DNA of 64,000 nt, from the NCBI GenBank assembly GCA_963681975.1, contig OY820613.1:2790001-2854000 (forward strand). Reading direction: 5' to 3'. Of this stretch, positions 1-8,648 are shown piece by piece. This stretch comes from JANELJ01 sp024511395 (GTDB taxonomy: Bacteria; Pseudomonadota; Gammaproteobacteria; GRL18). Each line of letters opens with the position of its first letter. Positions within the stretch are counted from its first letter, which is position 1. The notes under the pieces were generated by a model. That model searched no databases, was not told the DNA's origin, and was given only the letters and a program-made list of their open reading frames with translations. The position numbers and the translations under genes are program-made.

Positions 1-732
1 CAGAGACTGAATATCAACAGAATAGTTGGGCAGTTGTCGTTCAATATCCCGTTTAACACGACCTAAACGGGATTTCAGTTTATTGTTCATTTTCTTCATG
101 CGTTTAAACTGTTTTGCATGTGCATAACGACTGGCCATTAGTACATATTGCGGCCCAACCCGATTATAGTTCTGACGCAGTTTAATACCGTGCTCTTTGG
201 ACAGTTTAACCAGGTTTTCTCTGGCTTTGTTCAGGAGCTTTGAATCGGTTGGAAAAGCGATGTTCTTTTCCTGTACGGTAGTATCTACCGTGACTTTCTT
301 TAAACTGCCGGGCTTTATGGTTTTACTCTTTAGTCCGGCTTTAATGGTTTCAATCAGTAATTTTTCACTGCCTGATTTACCCAGCCGGTTACGCCATTTG
401 GTCATGGTCACAGGGTGTATAGGCATTTTATGCTGAAAGTATTCTTCACCACAGAAATACTGCCAGTACGGATTTTCTGTCCAGCCTTTTACTACCTGTT
501 CATCCGATAAATCATGCAGGTGTTTCAGGTAATGCAATCCTGCAATCAATCGAGTGCGTATGGCAGGAGCACCTTTAGTGGATACAAACAGAGCGCCCCA
601 TTCTTTATCAGGACTTTCCCAATCTATGTGTTTTGATAACTTAATCAACTCATGGTTTATGTCCAGCATGTTTTCAAGGCGCATCCTGAACAGGTCTTCC
701 TGAGGTATTTTTGGCTGTTTCTTTGGCTTCAT
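1..732 (-). CDS. IS5-family transposase, N-terminal 244 residues (partial)
   Basis: The start codon is placed at 732, 120 bp inside the IRL, as in every complete copy. The frame is open to the window edge. The protein begins MKPKKQPKIPQ, whereas the other copies have MKPEKQ (Glu4 to Lys). The first catalytic Asp lies in VTVDTTVQEK. Whether the rest is intact cannot be seen here. Confidence 0.9.
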   Translation of the reverse strand, partial: MKPKKQPKIPQEDLFRMRLENMLDINHELIKLSKHIDWESPDKEWGALFVSTKGAPAIRTRLIAGLHYLKHLHDLSDEQVVKGWTENPYWQYFCGEEYFQHKMPIHPVTMTKWRNRLGKSGSEKLLIETIKAGLKSKTIKPGSLKKVTVDTTVQEKNIAFPTDSKLLNKARENLVKLSKEHGIKLRQNYNRVGPQYVLMASRYAHAKQFKRMKKMNNKLKSRLGRVKRDIERQLPNYSVDIQSL

Positions 733-852
733 TCTGGTCTGGAAATTTGCAAGGTAATAAGGCTTATTTTACCAAAAACCTGCAAATTTAACACCCATAA
801 TCAAGAAATATTTCTTTATAAATCAATGCACTATGTTTTATTCAGGGCAGAC
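1..852 (-). mobile_element. IS5-type element, copy 1 (cut by window edge)
   Basis: This is the IRL-proximal part of the dominant 1498-bp IS, oriented minus. The IRL end is at 852 (reads GTCTGCCCTGAATAAAAC inward on the minus strand) and the other end lies outside the window. The hexamer TAAATA at 853-858 separates it from copy 2, so the two are in direct head-to-tail tandem. It carries the variant IRL also seen in copies 5 and 10. Family call: the transposase has DDE motifs and an N-terminal DUF772-like region typical of long IS5-group enzymes. Confidence 0.93.
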
Positions 853-858
853 TAAATA

Positions 859-1774
859 GTTCAACCTGAATAATACCATTTTAAGCCTGACTTCAAGCCA
901 GGTTTAAAGCAGCTGATTGCCCCGGTTTGATAAAAAACCCCATCAAACCGGAAATAATTTTGAGCCACAAAAGCCGGAGCTTATTGAGGATCTTTCTTAA
1001 GTTATGTCCAGCGGCTACCATAACCACATTAATGGCATCACCGACTGCACCTTTGAGGTAGCAGCGATCTAAACAGCCATCGTTTTTCATATGACCGATT
1101 TCAGGCTCAATCGCACTGCGCCGTTTTAATGCCTTTTTAATACTTCGGGTAACGCCTCGCTTCTGACCTGAGATAAAAACTTTAGTGTCTTTTACCTCAG
1201 GTCCATGACAACCCCGGTCAACAAAGCACTGTTCCGGTTGTACGGCTGTAAACTGTTTTATCTGTTCCAGTTGTGGCCCGCGATACTGGTTTTAACTCCA
1301 AATTCATAAGGCTTATGAGCTTTGCCTTTACTGATACACTCAACTTCAGGAGCATGTAAACTGTAAAGTTTGTTTTTACTGTGCTGCTCCTGCTCAATTA
1401 GTTTCTGAGCCTGTTTTAGAGCTACTTCAAACAATGACTGAATATCAACAGAATAGTTGGGCAGTTGTCGTTCAATATCCCGTTTAATACGACCTAAACG
1501 GGATTTCAGTTTATTGTTCATTTTCTTCATGCGTTTAAACTGTTTTGCATGTGCATAACGACTGGCCATTAGTACATATTGCGGCCCAACCCGATTATAG
1601 TTCTGGCGCAGTTTAATACCGTGCTCTTTGGACAGTTTAACCAGGTTTTCTCTGGCTTTGTTCAGGAGCTTTGAATCGGTTGGAAAAGCGATGTTCTTTT
1701 CCTGTACGGTAGTATCTACCGTGACTTTCTTTAAACTGCCGGGCTTTATGGTTTTACTCTTTAGTCCGGCTTTG
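859..1774 (-). mobile_element. IS5-type element, copy 2 (truncated and internally deleted)
   Basis: The IRR end starts at 859 (GTTCAACCTGAATAATACC). The element matches the other copies up to about 1774, where it switches abruptly to unrelated sequence, so the IRL, promoter and first ~137 codons are lost. A second lesion at about 1280 removes roughly 80-90 bp, joining the sequence before the AGCAAGG segment directly to CGCGATACTGG. It cannot move on its own. Confidence 0.9.
893..1774 (-). pseudogene. IS5-family transposase remnant
   Basis: This holds the C-terminal two thirds of the transposase. The internal deletion near 1280 removes the region carrying the NKEGFVIGAQSCPGNP motif and shifts the frame. 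A 199-residue open frame (1258-1857) fuses foreign upstream sequence to the transposase middle from GLKSKTIKPG onward. That frame is a chance chimera, not a gene. The tail MKNDGCLDRCYLKG near 1090 has Cys where the other copies have Arg. Confidence 0.88.
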
Positions 1775-1965
1775 GCAGGGGTTGATGATGTCGACTTCAG
1801 TCGAAGAGAAATTCCGCCCCCATGGTGAGCAAATACCTGGAAAAGGCAGGGTGTCAAGGAGGAGTCCTGAAAGGAAGCTCCTTGATAGCCTGACTTTGGA
1901 AGGTAGGCTGTTCACTATGGAGGTGGTATTTCAGGTTTGTTCATTTAACCTCTGCTGACTTAAAC
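1775..1965 (-). mobile_element. Possible right end of an IS200/IS605-type element (TnpB tail plus structured RNA-like end)
   Basis: Read on the minus strand, a short frame ending at about 1938 encodes NNCVNAHCGGLSQQRLNEQT and stop, resembling the variable C-terminal tail of TnpB proteins. It is followed by about 160 bases with clear stem-loops: TCAAGGAG pairs with CTCCTTGA near 1854-1885, and TCGACTGAAGTCGA near 1790 is self-complementary. A structured non-coding right end after tnpB is what IS200/IS605 and IS607 elements have (guide RNA region). The junction with copy 2 is sharp. The call rests on layout and weak protein similarity only. A group II intron or other RNA remnant is possible. 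Confidence 0.4.
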
Positions 1966-2074
1966 CACCGCAATGAGCGTTTACACAGTTATTTTTACAC
2001 CCTCTTACTCATCATTACATGGCTAATAAATAATGCTCCTGGATATTCAATTAATACAAGCCAAACTTGTAGAA
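1966..2074. other. Intergenic, nothing recognised
   Basis: This AT-rich stretch lies between the IS remnant and the end of the glycosyltransferase gene. No gene, RNA gene or convincing terminator was seen. Confidence 0.5.
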
Positions 2075-3211
2075 TCAAAATTTATTTTTAATAAATGGCA
2101 ACAGCCAGAATCTTTTTTTGACAGATTTATCTGTAAAATTTCTATTTAGCCACAACTGATTATGTTTATTAATTTTATCTTTTTTTGATTTATCTAGTTG
2201 GTAAACTCTTAACATTAGCTCAGATAATTTTTTATCACCACCCACTTCAAATAACCACTCAGGATCGGTAATTATCTCTTTAGCACCGCCAGCATTAGTA
2301 CTGATTACCGGTACACCTGCAATAATTGCCTCAAGTAAAACCATACCAAAAGGCTCATGATCTGAGCTGAGCACAAAATTATCAAATGCTTTAAAATAAT
2401 TTACAGCCTGAGGAACTACACCTAATAATAATACCCGTTTTTCAAGCTTTAATTTCTTTATCTGCTGTCGTAGCTCATTTTCCAGCCTTCCTTTACCAAT
2501 AATCACTAATAATGCATTTGATATTTGATCAGAAATTCGACTAAATGCATTGATTAAGGTTTTCTGGTCTTTATCAGGATGTAAACGTCCCACATTAGCA
2601 ATAACATATTTATCCTGTTCCAGATTCAGATACTCTCTGGCTTCTTTTTTATCTACCTGTTGTGCTTTTAGCTGTTCAACATTAATGCGATTATACAATG
2701 TCTGTATCTGTTCTTCTGGAAAACCGTGCAATACAGATCTCATTTCATCTCGAACAGCATTGGAAACACCTAATAAAAACAGATTCTTTTTATGCCTGTT
2801 CAAAAACCAGCGGCGAGTAAAACGCCTGAATTTTCCAAAGGAGTGATTTACACCTATGACAGGAAGCTTCTTTATATGTTTGGAAATATATATAGCCTGA
2901 TACCGATGTGCAATGGCAAAAACAAACTTATACTTTTTACTTAACTCCTTGAGCTGTCTGATCTGCTTTAATTTTAGACCTCTTAAATCCTTTGACTGAT
3001 TTTCAAGAAAAACAACCTCATCTGACTGTATCTGCTCTGCAACTTTACCATCTTTCTTACCTACCAGAAAGACAGTAACCACCTTGAAGTCTGTTCCCTT
3101 AAATAGACTGGCATATTGTCTGGCCACATCAAGATAGGGAAATGTATAGTCATGGCATAATTGCAGAACAATTTTATTTTTCTTATTTTCGCTTTTTGTC
3201 ATTAGATTCAT
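2075..3211 (-). CDS. GT4-family glycosyltransferase, LPS core assembly
   Basis: A 378-residue GT-B fold glycosyltransferase of family GT4. The C-terminal half carries the nucleotide-sugar binding signature SSDHEPFGMVLLEAIIAG (about residues 285-302), and ANVGRLHPDKDQKTL marks the start of the C-terminal Rossmann domain. It is cytoplasmic or membrane-associated and probably adds a sugar to the inner or outer core. Its start overlaps the stop of the upstream kinase by 4 bp, so it is the last gene of the LPS core operon. The sugar donor cannot be told from sequence. In P. aeruginosa the equivalent end of the locus holds further kinases rather than this gene, so the specificity may be lineage-specific. 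Confidence 0.85.
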   Translation of the reverse strand: MNLMTKSENKKNKIVLQLCHDYTFPYLDVARQYASLFKGTDFKVVTVFLVGKKDGKVAEQIQSDEVVFLENQSKDLRGLKLKQIRQLKELSKKYKFVFAIAHRYQAIYISKHIKKLPVIGVNHSFGKFRRFTRRWFLNRHKKNLFLLGVSNAVRDEMRSVLHGFPEEQIQTLYNRINVEQLKAQQVDKKEAREYLNLEQDKYVIANVGRLHPDKDQKTLINAFSRISDQISNALLVIIGKGRLENELRQQIKKLKLEKRVLLLGVVPQAVNYFKAFDNFVLSSDHEPFGMVLLEAIIAGVPVISTNAGGAKEIITDPEWLFEVGGDKKLSELMLRVYQLDKSKKDKINKHNQLWLNRNFTDKSVKKRFWLLPFIKNKF

Positions 3212-3984
3212 TCCCTGTTGTAAAAAAAACGGGTGATTTTCCGTATCAGTTTTTTGTCTTTCCGAGTTAATTTTTTACACTGAGCATAATCTTTATAAAA
3301 TCTTAAGCGCTGGGTTCTGGACAGTTCATATTTTGCCCGTTTGTCCAGACAGGCCAGATCCTTAATGCGCCGGTATTCAAAAAAGGGGGGATACCATTTC
3401 ATTCCAGATGGGCAGTCAATTAAAAATATCTGCGGTTGTTCTTCCTGTAGCTGCACCATAATATTTCGCCATTTATGATCATTATGGGCAAAATTATGCT
3501 GGTGCATAATACGAGTAGCTCTGGCCAGTTGTCGGGTGACATAGGCCACCCACTGACGGTTTTCTATCAAGTGCCTGTGATGATCGGCAATATCAGCCAG
3601 ATCAGAAGTATTAATTAATTCTTCTGTAATAAGTATTCCACGATTATTAACCCAGACAATCGTTTCTCTGCCGTAGGCGACCACTTTGGCAACTGGAATA
3701 CCGACCGATGCAAACCAGAGCAGGTTTTGCCATTCAGTCTGAATTTTGCTCTGTCCCAGATAGCGCTGAAATTTTTTTCTGGAAATATTATATTTTTTAA
3801 GATAATAATTTTTGCTGTCAATTTGGATTTTGTAAACCTGGCTAAGAGGGCTTTTGGTTATAAACTCACCTTTATAATCATAGGCCGTATCAAAGTCTGC
3901 CAGTTGACAGCCCAGTTCGGTATTATGATATTCCGGTACAATGGTCCAAGTGATTTTTTTATTAAAAAACTTTTCCAGGATCAT
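3208..3984 (-). CDS. LPS core kinase, InaA/Kdo-kinase-like family
   Basis: A 258-residue protein kinase-like fold enzyme expected to phosphorylate a core sugar of LPS at the inner face of the inner membrane. The catalytic loop reads HNDHKWRNIMV (about residues 167-177), followed by the metal-binding IDCPSG. A Lys-rich N-lobe (KNYYLKKYNISRKKF) supplies the ATP-binding lysine. Length and position match the WaaP-like kinases that follow waaG in pseudomonad LPS loci. It lies 61 bp after the preceding kinase gene and overlaps the next glycosyltransferase by 4 bp, indicating co-transcription. The exact sugar and position phosphorylated are unknown. Confidence 0.83.
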   Translation of the reverse strand: MILEKFFNKKITWTIVPEYHNTELGCQLADFDTAYDYKGEFITKSPLSQVYKIQIDSKNYYLKKYNISRKKFQRYLGQSKIQTEWQNLLWFASVGIPVAKVVAYGRETIVWVNNRGILITEELINTSDLADIADHHRHLIENRQWVAYVTRQLARATRIMHQHNFAHNDHKWRNIMVQLQEEQPQIFLIDCPSGMKWYPPFFEYRRIKDLACLDKRAKYELSRTQRLRFYKDYAQCKKLTRKDKKLIRKITRFFYNRE

Positions 3985-4045
3985 GGCTATGGATTATCAA
4001 AGGTTAATAATGAGTTTAATAATAAATACTGCATAATGGTTTATT

Positions 4046-4864
4046 TCAGGCAATGGCATCGCCTTTGCGTTGTTTTCTTTGCCAGAGTTTCTGCCCCTGC
4101 TGTTCCACCTTTTGCCAGAAAGTTTTATTTTGAGTTAAACATTGTTTTAATGAAGTATTATCATACCATTTCATAAAGCGGAAAAAATCCCGTCGGGTCA
4201 GGCCAATGTCCATAGCAGAATAATACAGGCTGCTGATATCTTTTACCCGCCAGCGCAGAGGGGTATGCTTGCGTATTTGCGCCCGGTGCAGGTCAATTAA
4301 GGACAGTTTAATATTATCTGCTGTCAGTTTATCGCGGCCTATGGATATATCCATAAGGAAATGACAGATATAATAGTCCCGATGGTTAATGCCGTTATTA
4401 TGCAATGTACGGCTGATATAAGCCACCTTTTCAATAAGATGGTATTTAAAATTAAAAACTGGTTTTTGCGTTTTCCAGGACAGGCAGTAATCTTCCAAGC
4501 TGATGATGTTAATTAAGTCTTCGGTAATAATAAAAGACTGTTGCTGTGCCGGGTTCCAGCCTTTCTGTCCATAGGCGGCTATGGTCATGGTGTCTATTTT
4601 TAAATGCTCAAGGGCATGAATGGCATCATACTCATTTTTAGCGCCTAATACCGGTAAACGCAGGCGCAGCAGATTGTCGATAATTTCCAGCCAGCCGACA
4701 CCCCGATGAATTTTTATAAAAAAACTCTGTCCTTCAATTTCAAAGCGCAGGGTTTTTCGGGCTTCCAGGGAGCGGTAGATTTCACCCTGCAGCTGTTCAA
4801 TAGCCTGAAAGGGATTCTGTTTGTGCCAGTAGTGTTTGAAAAGTGCGTTAAGTTCTAATTGCAT
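4046..4864 (-). CDS. waaP: LPS core heptose(I) kinase, WaaP/RfaP-like
   Basis: A 272-residue kinase with the hallmarks of WaaP: NHRDYYICHFLMD as catalytic loop (about residues 160-172), LIDLHRAQIRKHTPLRWRVK as the metal-binding segment, and the C-terminal DIGLTRRDFFRFMKWY. WaaP uses ATP to phosphorylate heptose I of the inner core, important for outer membrane stability. Its place in the operon downstream of waaG fits, although here a 511-residue double kinase sits between waaG and this gene. The start at 4864 is 6 bp after the previous stop. This is the best WaaP candidate among the three kinase genes. Confidence 0.85.
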   Translation of the reverse strand: MQLELNALFKHYWHKQNPFQAIEQLQGEIYRSLEARKTLRFEIEGQSFFIKIHRGVGWLEIIDNLLRLRLPVLGAKNEYDAIHALEHLKIDTMTIAAYGQKGWNPAQQQSFIITEDLINIISLEDYCLSWKTQKPVFNFKYHLIEKVAYISRTLHNNGINHRDYYICHFLMDISIGRDKLTADNIKLSLIDLHRAQIRKHTPLRWRVKDISSLYYSAMDIGLTRRDFFRFMKWYDNTSLKQCLTQNKTFWQKVEQQGQKLWQRKQRKGDAIA

Positions 4865-4870
4865 TGCGGC

Positions 4871-6406
4871 TTAACTTCTCTGATTGCTGATCTGACGACT
4901 CAGCCAGCTTAAGTTAAAAAATTCCTTCCAGTGCTGGTAGCAGGCTTTTTTGTCCCAGTTTTTTAAAAAGCGTTTGTGATCTTTTTGCTGTTGTTGTTTA
5001 AAACCACGCTGCCACGGGTGTTGTTTCATGGCATCCAGATCGATCAGGTACACCTGCTCCTGATGGATAATAAAATTACTGCCTTTTAGATCGCCATGGG
5101 TGATCCGGTATTGAGCCAGCTTGTCCAGTATGTTTAATATACTTTGTGCTACACAGTGCTTAGTCTGTTCATTATGCCGTTCTGAACAGAAATATGTCCA
5201 GCTGTCTTCTCCCGGCTGGTAGCATGTAATAAAATAGCTGCGGCGTTTGCCCAGAGTATTATTATGTTCCACCACCGCTACTGGTGCCGGTGTTGCTATA
5301 CCCATAAACTGCAGTAAGTGAGCATTCTTCCACGACTTTCTGGCACGGCTCATACGGCCTTTGTGGCTTAGCTCATAGGCGGCACCTTTAGGGTTATAGC
5401 GTTTTATAACCAGTTCTTCATTACCCAGATTTACACGTTTAACAGTACAGGTATTGCCCTGTTTTAAAAACACGGAGGTATCGGCATTAAAATAGTGTTC
5501 TGGATTCTGTAAAAGAGCTCTGATCTGAGGGCTGTCATATTCCCGGCGCAGCAGAAAACCGTATGACCGATTTTCTGAATCTGTAGATTTTTGAGTCACA
5601 CTCTTTCCAGTCACATTCTTACCGGTCACGACGTCTGTACAATCTCTAAAGATTTTTTTCAGATAATGTTTTATGCGCCAGTTCTGATGGTGCTTAATGA
5701 GTTTTAAAAAGAAGGTTTCCTGATCATTAAGATCCAGGGCATTAAGCTGTGCATAACAATCAAGCAAAAGCGGATAATCGGCGGGCTTTATATCAAAACT
5801 CTGCGCCAGAAAAACGGCCAGATTTTTTAAGCGGGCATTGATGTTCAGCGGCCTTGAAAAAGATTTGACTTCTTCGCCATCAAGCGTGTAAACCTCACCG
5901 GATTGTGCCAGATAAAAATTAGCATAATGCAGATCCTGATGTGCCAGAGCTGCCTTATGGTGCTGCGTCAGCACCTGCATACAGGCTTTAAGTTTTTCAA
6001 GTTTGTCTGCATAGCTGCTTGTGTTCCAGAACTGTGCCAGACTTTCCCCCTGAATATACTCAAAGATTAACACTTCAATACCTTCATCGGTGCGGCCTGC
6101 AAAAATAATGGCCGGGGTTAAAATCTTTTTATCCAGCAGTCGTTGTGCGCCATCCAGTTCTCTTTGCCAGTGCACTTTAGCGCGTTTTTTATGCACAAAC
6201 AGTTTAATAATCACCGGAGTGTTCCGGTATTCTCCGCGAAACACCAGCCGTTTGCTAGGGACATGTCTCAGTAACCGCTGACAGAGCAACGGCTGGTTCC
6301 GCACACTAAGCTGCAGATCGCTGTCCAGCGTAAAGGATCTGTCTCGCAGACGGTCTGCCATTTGGTCTGATCGTTGCTCTTGTGATTGATGTACTAATGG
6401 TTTCAT
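4871..6406 (-). CDS. Double-domain LPS kinase (two InaA/WaaP-like kinase domains)
   Basis: A 511-residue protein with two tandem kinase-like domains. The first (about residues 40-215) has HQDLHYANFYL and LDGEEV. The second (about 290-490) has HGDLKGSNFII and LIDLDAMK. Both retain the catalytic Asp and the metal-binding Asp, so both could be active. The linker around residues 245-280 is rich in Lys, Thr and Ser (VTGKNVTGKSVTQKS). Its start codon shares a base with the stop of waaG, so translation is probably coupled. A long LPS kinase-family protein of about 470 residues is known at the end of the P. aeruginosa locus (PA5006), a plausible relative. Two phosphorylation sites on core sugars are an inference. 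Confidence 0.8.
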   Translation of the reverse strand: MKPLVHQSQEQRSDQMADRLRDRSFTLDSDLQLSVRNQPLLCQRLLRHVPSKRLVFRGEYRNTPVIIKLFVHKKRAKVHWQRELDGAQRLLDKKILTPAIIFAGRTDEGIEVLIFEYIQGESLAQFWNTSSYADKLEKLKACMQVLTQHHKAALAHQDLHYANFYLAQSGEVYTLDGEEVKSFSRPLNINARLKNLAVFLAQSFDIKPADYPLLLDCYAQLNALDLNDQETFFLKLIKHHQNWRIKHYLKKIFRDCTDVVTGKNVTGKSVTQKSTDSENRSYGFLLRREYDSPQIRALLQNPEHYFNADTSVFLKQGNTCTVKRVNLGNEELVIKRYNPKGAAYELSHKGRMSRARKSWKNAHLLQFMGIATPAPVAVVEHNNTLGKRRSYFITCYQPGEDSWTYFCSERHNEQTKHCVAQSILNILDKLAQYRITHGDLKGSNFIIHQEQVYLIDLDAMKQHPWQRGFKQQQQKDHKRFLKNWDKKACYQHWKEFFNLSWLSRQISNQRS

Positions 6407-7587
6407 TACATGGCAAGCGCAGCAGCGGGTTTTGAATTATGGTTCTGATAGACATTAGCCTGTAAGCGTATCCGCCCGGTCTGTTCTATAATATCATCCA
6501 CCCATTGCGGCATACTGAAAATATCACTGCTGCGCATATAGGCCAGAGCATTCTCCTGCCATTGCTGCCATTCTTCTGAAGTCAGCATCTGCTGCAGAAG
6601 CTGATTAAATTCTGCCTGCGTAAAAGGCTCAGACAATACCAGCCCGGCCTGAGCTTTTTCTATATGAAAGGCATAGCCGCAAACGCCGCTGATCAGTTGC
6701 GGGATACCGGCGGCAACGGCCTCCAGTAACACGGTGCCAGTATTTTCATGCCGCGCGGGATGCAGAAACAGATCGCTGGCCAGTAGTAACTGAGGAATAT
6801 CGTCTCTGGCGCCAGGCAGCCAAACCTGCTGCTCAATACCGAGTTTTGCTGCCAGTTTTCGGTATTTACTAAGTTTGTCTTCTCCAGCCACCAGCAAATA
6901 AGTCCGGCTCCTTAAAGATTCAGGCAGGCTGGCCAGTGCTGCCATGGATCGATCTACGCCCTTTCTGCGGTAACCGGTACCTATCATTAATAACAGTTTG
7001 TCATCGTCTTTTAGCCCCAGTTCCTGACGTTTTTCAGCACGGATCTGTTCGGCATTATTGGGACGTATGCGGGAACGATCCACACCCGGCGGCAGGGAAT
7101 GGAAACGTTGATCCGGGGTATGGTAAATTTTTTTAAAATTCTCCATCTGGATATCGGATATAAACAGCAGTTCCACATTTTTATCCGGCTCAAACACCGA
7201 TTCTTCCATGGCCTTAAAGACCTTATAGCGTTTACCCAGCCGATACAGCTTACCATGCTGTTCTCTGACCTTCGCTTCATAACAGGGATCGGCCGCATAG
7301 TAGAGATCCAGATCGGGCATTTTATTAAACCCCACCACAAGATCGAAGCGATCAGCCAGCAGATGTTCCGTCAGTTTACGGGAAAAATCATCGATTCGCT
7401 GATGATTGGAGATCCCTTTAACGGGGATCATGGTCACATTAAAGCCATCGGGAATATCACCTTCCCAGATAAAACTGAACACATGAATCTCATGGCCTCT
7501 GGCCTGACATTCTTTGGCAATTCTTAAAAAGTCCCGTTCCAGTCCACCGTAAGGGAAGTATTTAAACAGGGCAAAGGCTAGTTTCAT
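6406..7587 (-). CDS. waaG: LPS core glucosyltransferase WaaG-like
   Basis: A 393-residue GT4 glycosyltransferase. The N-terminus MKLAFALFKYFPYGGLERDF is characteristic of WaaG, and HPARHENTGTVLLEAVAAG (about residues 280-298) is the nucleotide-sugar binding signature. WaaG adds the first outer-core hexose to heptose II on the cytoplasmic face of the inner membrane. It overlaps waaC by 4 bp and abuts the double kinase, consistent with a single LPS core operon. The gene is intact. Confidence 0.9.
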   Translation of the reverse strand: MKLAFALFKYFPYGGLERDFLRIAKECQARGHEIHVFSFIWEGDIPDGFNVTMIPVKGISNHQRIDDFSRKLTEHLLADRFDLVVGFNKMPDLDLYYAADPCYEAKVREQHGKLYRLGKRYKVFKAMEESVFEPDKNVELLFISDIQMENFKKIYHTPDQRFHSLPPGVDRSRIRPNNAEQIRAEKRQELGLKDDDKLLLMIGTGYRRKGVDRSMAALASLPESLRSRTYLLVAGEDKLSKYRKLAAKLGIEQQVWLPGARDDIPQLLLASDLFLHPARHENTGTVLLEAVAAGIPQLISGVCGYAFHIEKAQAGLVLSEPFTQAEFNQLLQQMLTSEEWQQWQENALAYMRSSDIFSMPQWVDDIIEQTGRIRLQANVYQNHNSKPAAALAM

Positions 7588-8648
7588 GCAGATTGAACCT
7601 GATCGAGTAAGGAATGCAGTGATTGTATGACATTCTGCGGGGTAATATCAAAAAAACACTCGGGACTGATATGTTCCCTCACTTTGTCACAGTGCTTTTT
7701 AAAGCAGGGGGCGCAGTCCAGTGTGGCCTGCAGATGACATTGATGTTTACCATAAGTACCCGTCAGTCCCGCACTGGTAGGGCCGTAGACTGCCACCACC
7801 GGTTTATCCAGTGCAGCGGCCAGATGAGCCAGGCCAGTATCCACAGCGACCACAGCGGTTACCCGGCGCAGTTGTGCCATGAGTTCAGTCAGGGACATTT
7901 TATCCAGCACATTTATGGCCGTTTGAGAATGACTTCCAGCCTGAGCCTTAATTCGTTCGGCTCTCTGATATTCTGCCTCATTTCCCCAGGGCAGCAGAAT
8001 AGTATAACCTTCATGGCTTAACAGCCCCGCCAGTTGCTGCCAGTATGTTTCCAGCCAGTGTTTGGTGGGCCAGGTAGTACCGTGCAGAAATAATATGGAA
8101 GGTGGTTGATGTTTCTGCTGTGCCTGCTGTGTAATATGCGGCAGGCCGTAATTTGTTTTTTCAGGCTGATTCGGGTTGTCTAGGGTATAGCCCAGAACCG
8201 CAGCAAACAACTGACGAACCCGCTCTACGGCATGCTGTTTTCCGTGTACTGACAGAGGATACTGATAAAACCTTGATGCCAGTGGTTCACGGGCAGAGTT
8301 TTTATCCAGTCCGTAAACCGGCCCATGAGTATAACGGGTCAGCCAGGCACTTTTTAACAACCCCTGGGCATCTATAATATAGTCGTATTGGCAGGCACTG
8401 ATGCGTTGTTTAAACTGTTTCCACTCTTCTGAAAACAGGGTTTTAATCGGCTGTTTACGCCAGCGTCGGATAGCCACCGGTATAATAGTTTTAACTGCCG
8501 GGTGCCAGGCAGGTATTTCTGCAAAAGTTTCTTCCACCACCCAGTCAAACTCAATATCCCCTAGGGCATTAACGGCATCAGTTATAGCCGGCAGGGTATG
8601 AATAATATCTCCTAATGAAGAGGTTTTTATAATCAGGCAGCGGATCAA
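7584..8648 (-). CDS. waaC: LPS heptosyltransferase I
   Basis: A 354-residue GT9 enzyme that transfers the first L-glycero-D-manno-heptose to Kdo in the inner core. The N-terminus MIRCLIIKTSSLGDIIHTLP and the C-terminal donor-binding VDTGLAHLAAALDKPVVAV are typical of heptosyltransferases. It follows waaF with a 4-bp overlap and precedes waaG with another, the order waaF-waaC-waaG seen in pseudomonads. The waaC versus waaF assignment uses the SSLGDI N-terminus of WaaC and gene order. Confidence 0.92.
   Translation of the reverse strand: MIRCLIIKTSSLGDIIHTLPAITDAVNALGDIEFDWVVEETFAEIPAWHPAVKTIIPVAIRRWRKQPIKTLFSEEWKQFKQRISACQYDYIIDAQGLLKSAWLTRYTHGPVYGLDKNSAREPLASRFYQYPLSVHGKQHAVERVRQLFAAVLGYTLDNPNQPEKTNYGLPHITQQAQQKHQPPSILFLHGTTWPTKHWLETYWQQLAGLLSHEGYTILLPWGNEAEYQRAERIKAQAGSHSQTAINVLDKMSLTELMAQLRRVTAVVAVDTGLAHLAAALDKPVVAVYGPTSAGLTGTYGKHQCHLQATLDCAPCFKKHCDKVREHISPECFFDITPQNVIQSLHSLLDQVQSA

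Noticed and set aside
197..436. A repeated 79-residue open frame, antisense to the transposase in every copy (MDSLTRFSLALFRSF...)
   Set aside because: It recurs only because the IS is repeated. It lies antisense inside the DDE gene and has no ribosome binding site or independent conservation.
1258..1857. A 199-residue open frame starting MTPCLFQVFAHHGG
   Set aside because: It is a chance fusion of the IS605-like remnant with broken transposase sequence in copy 2.
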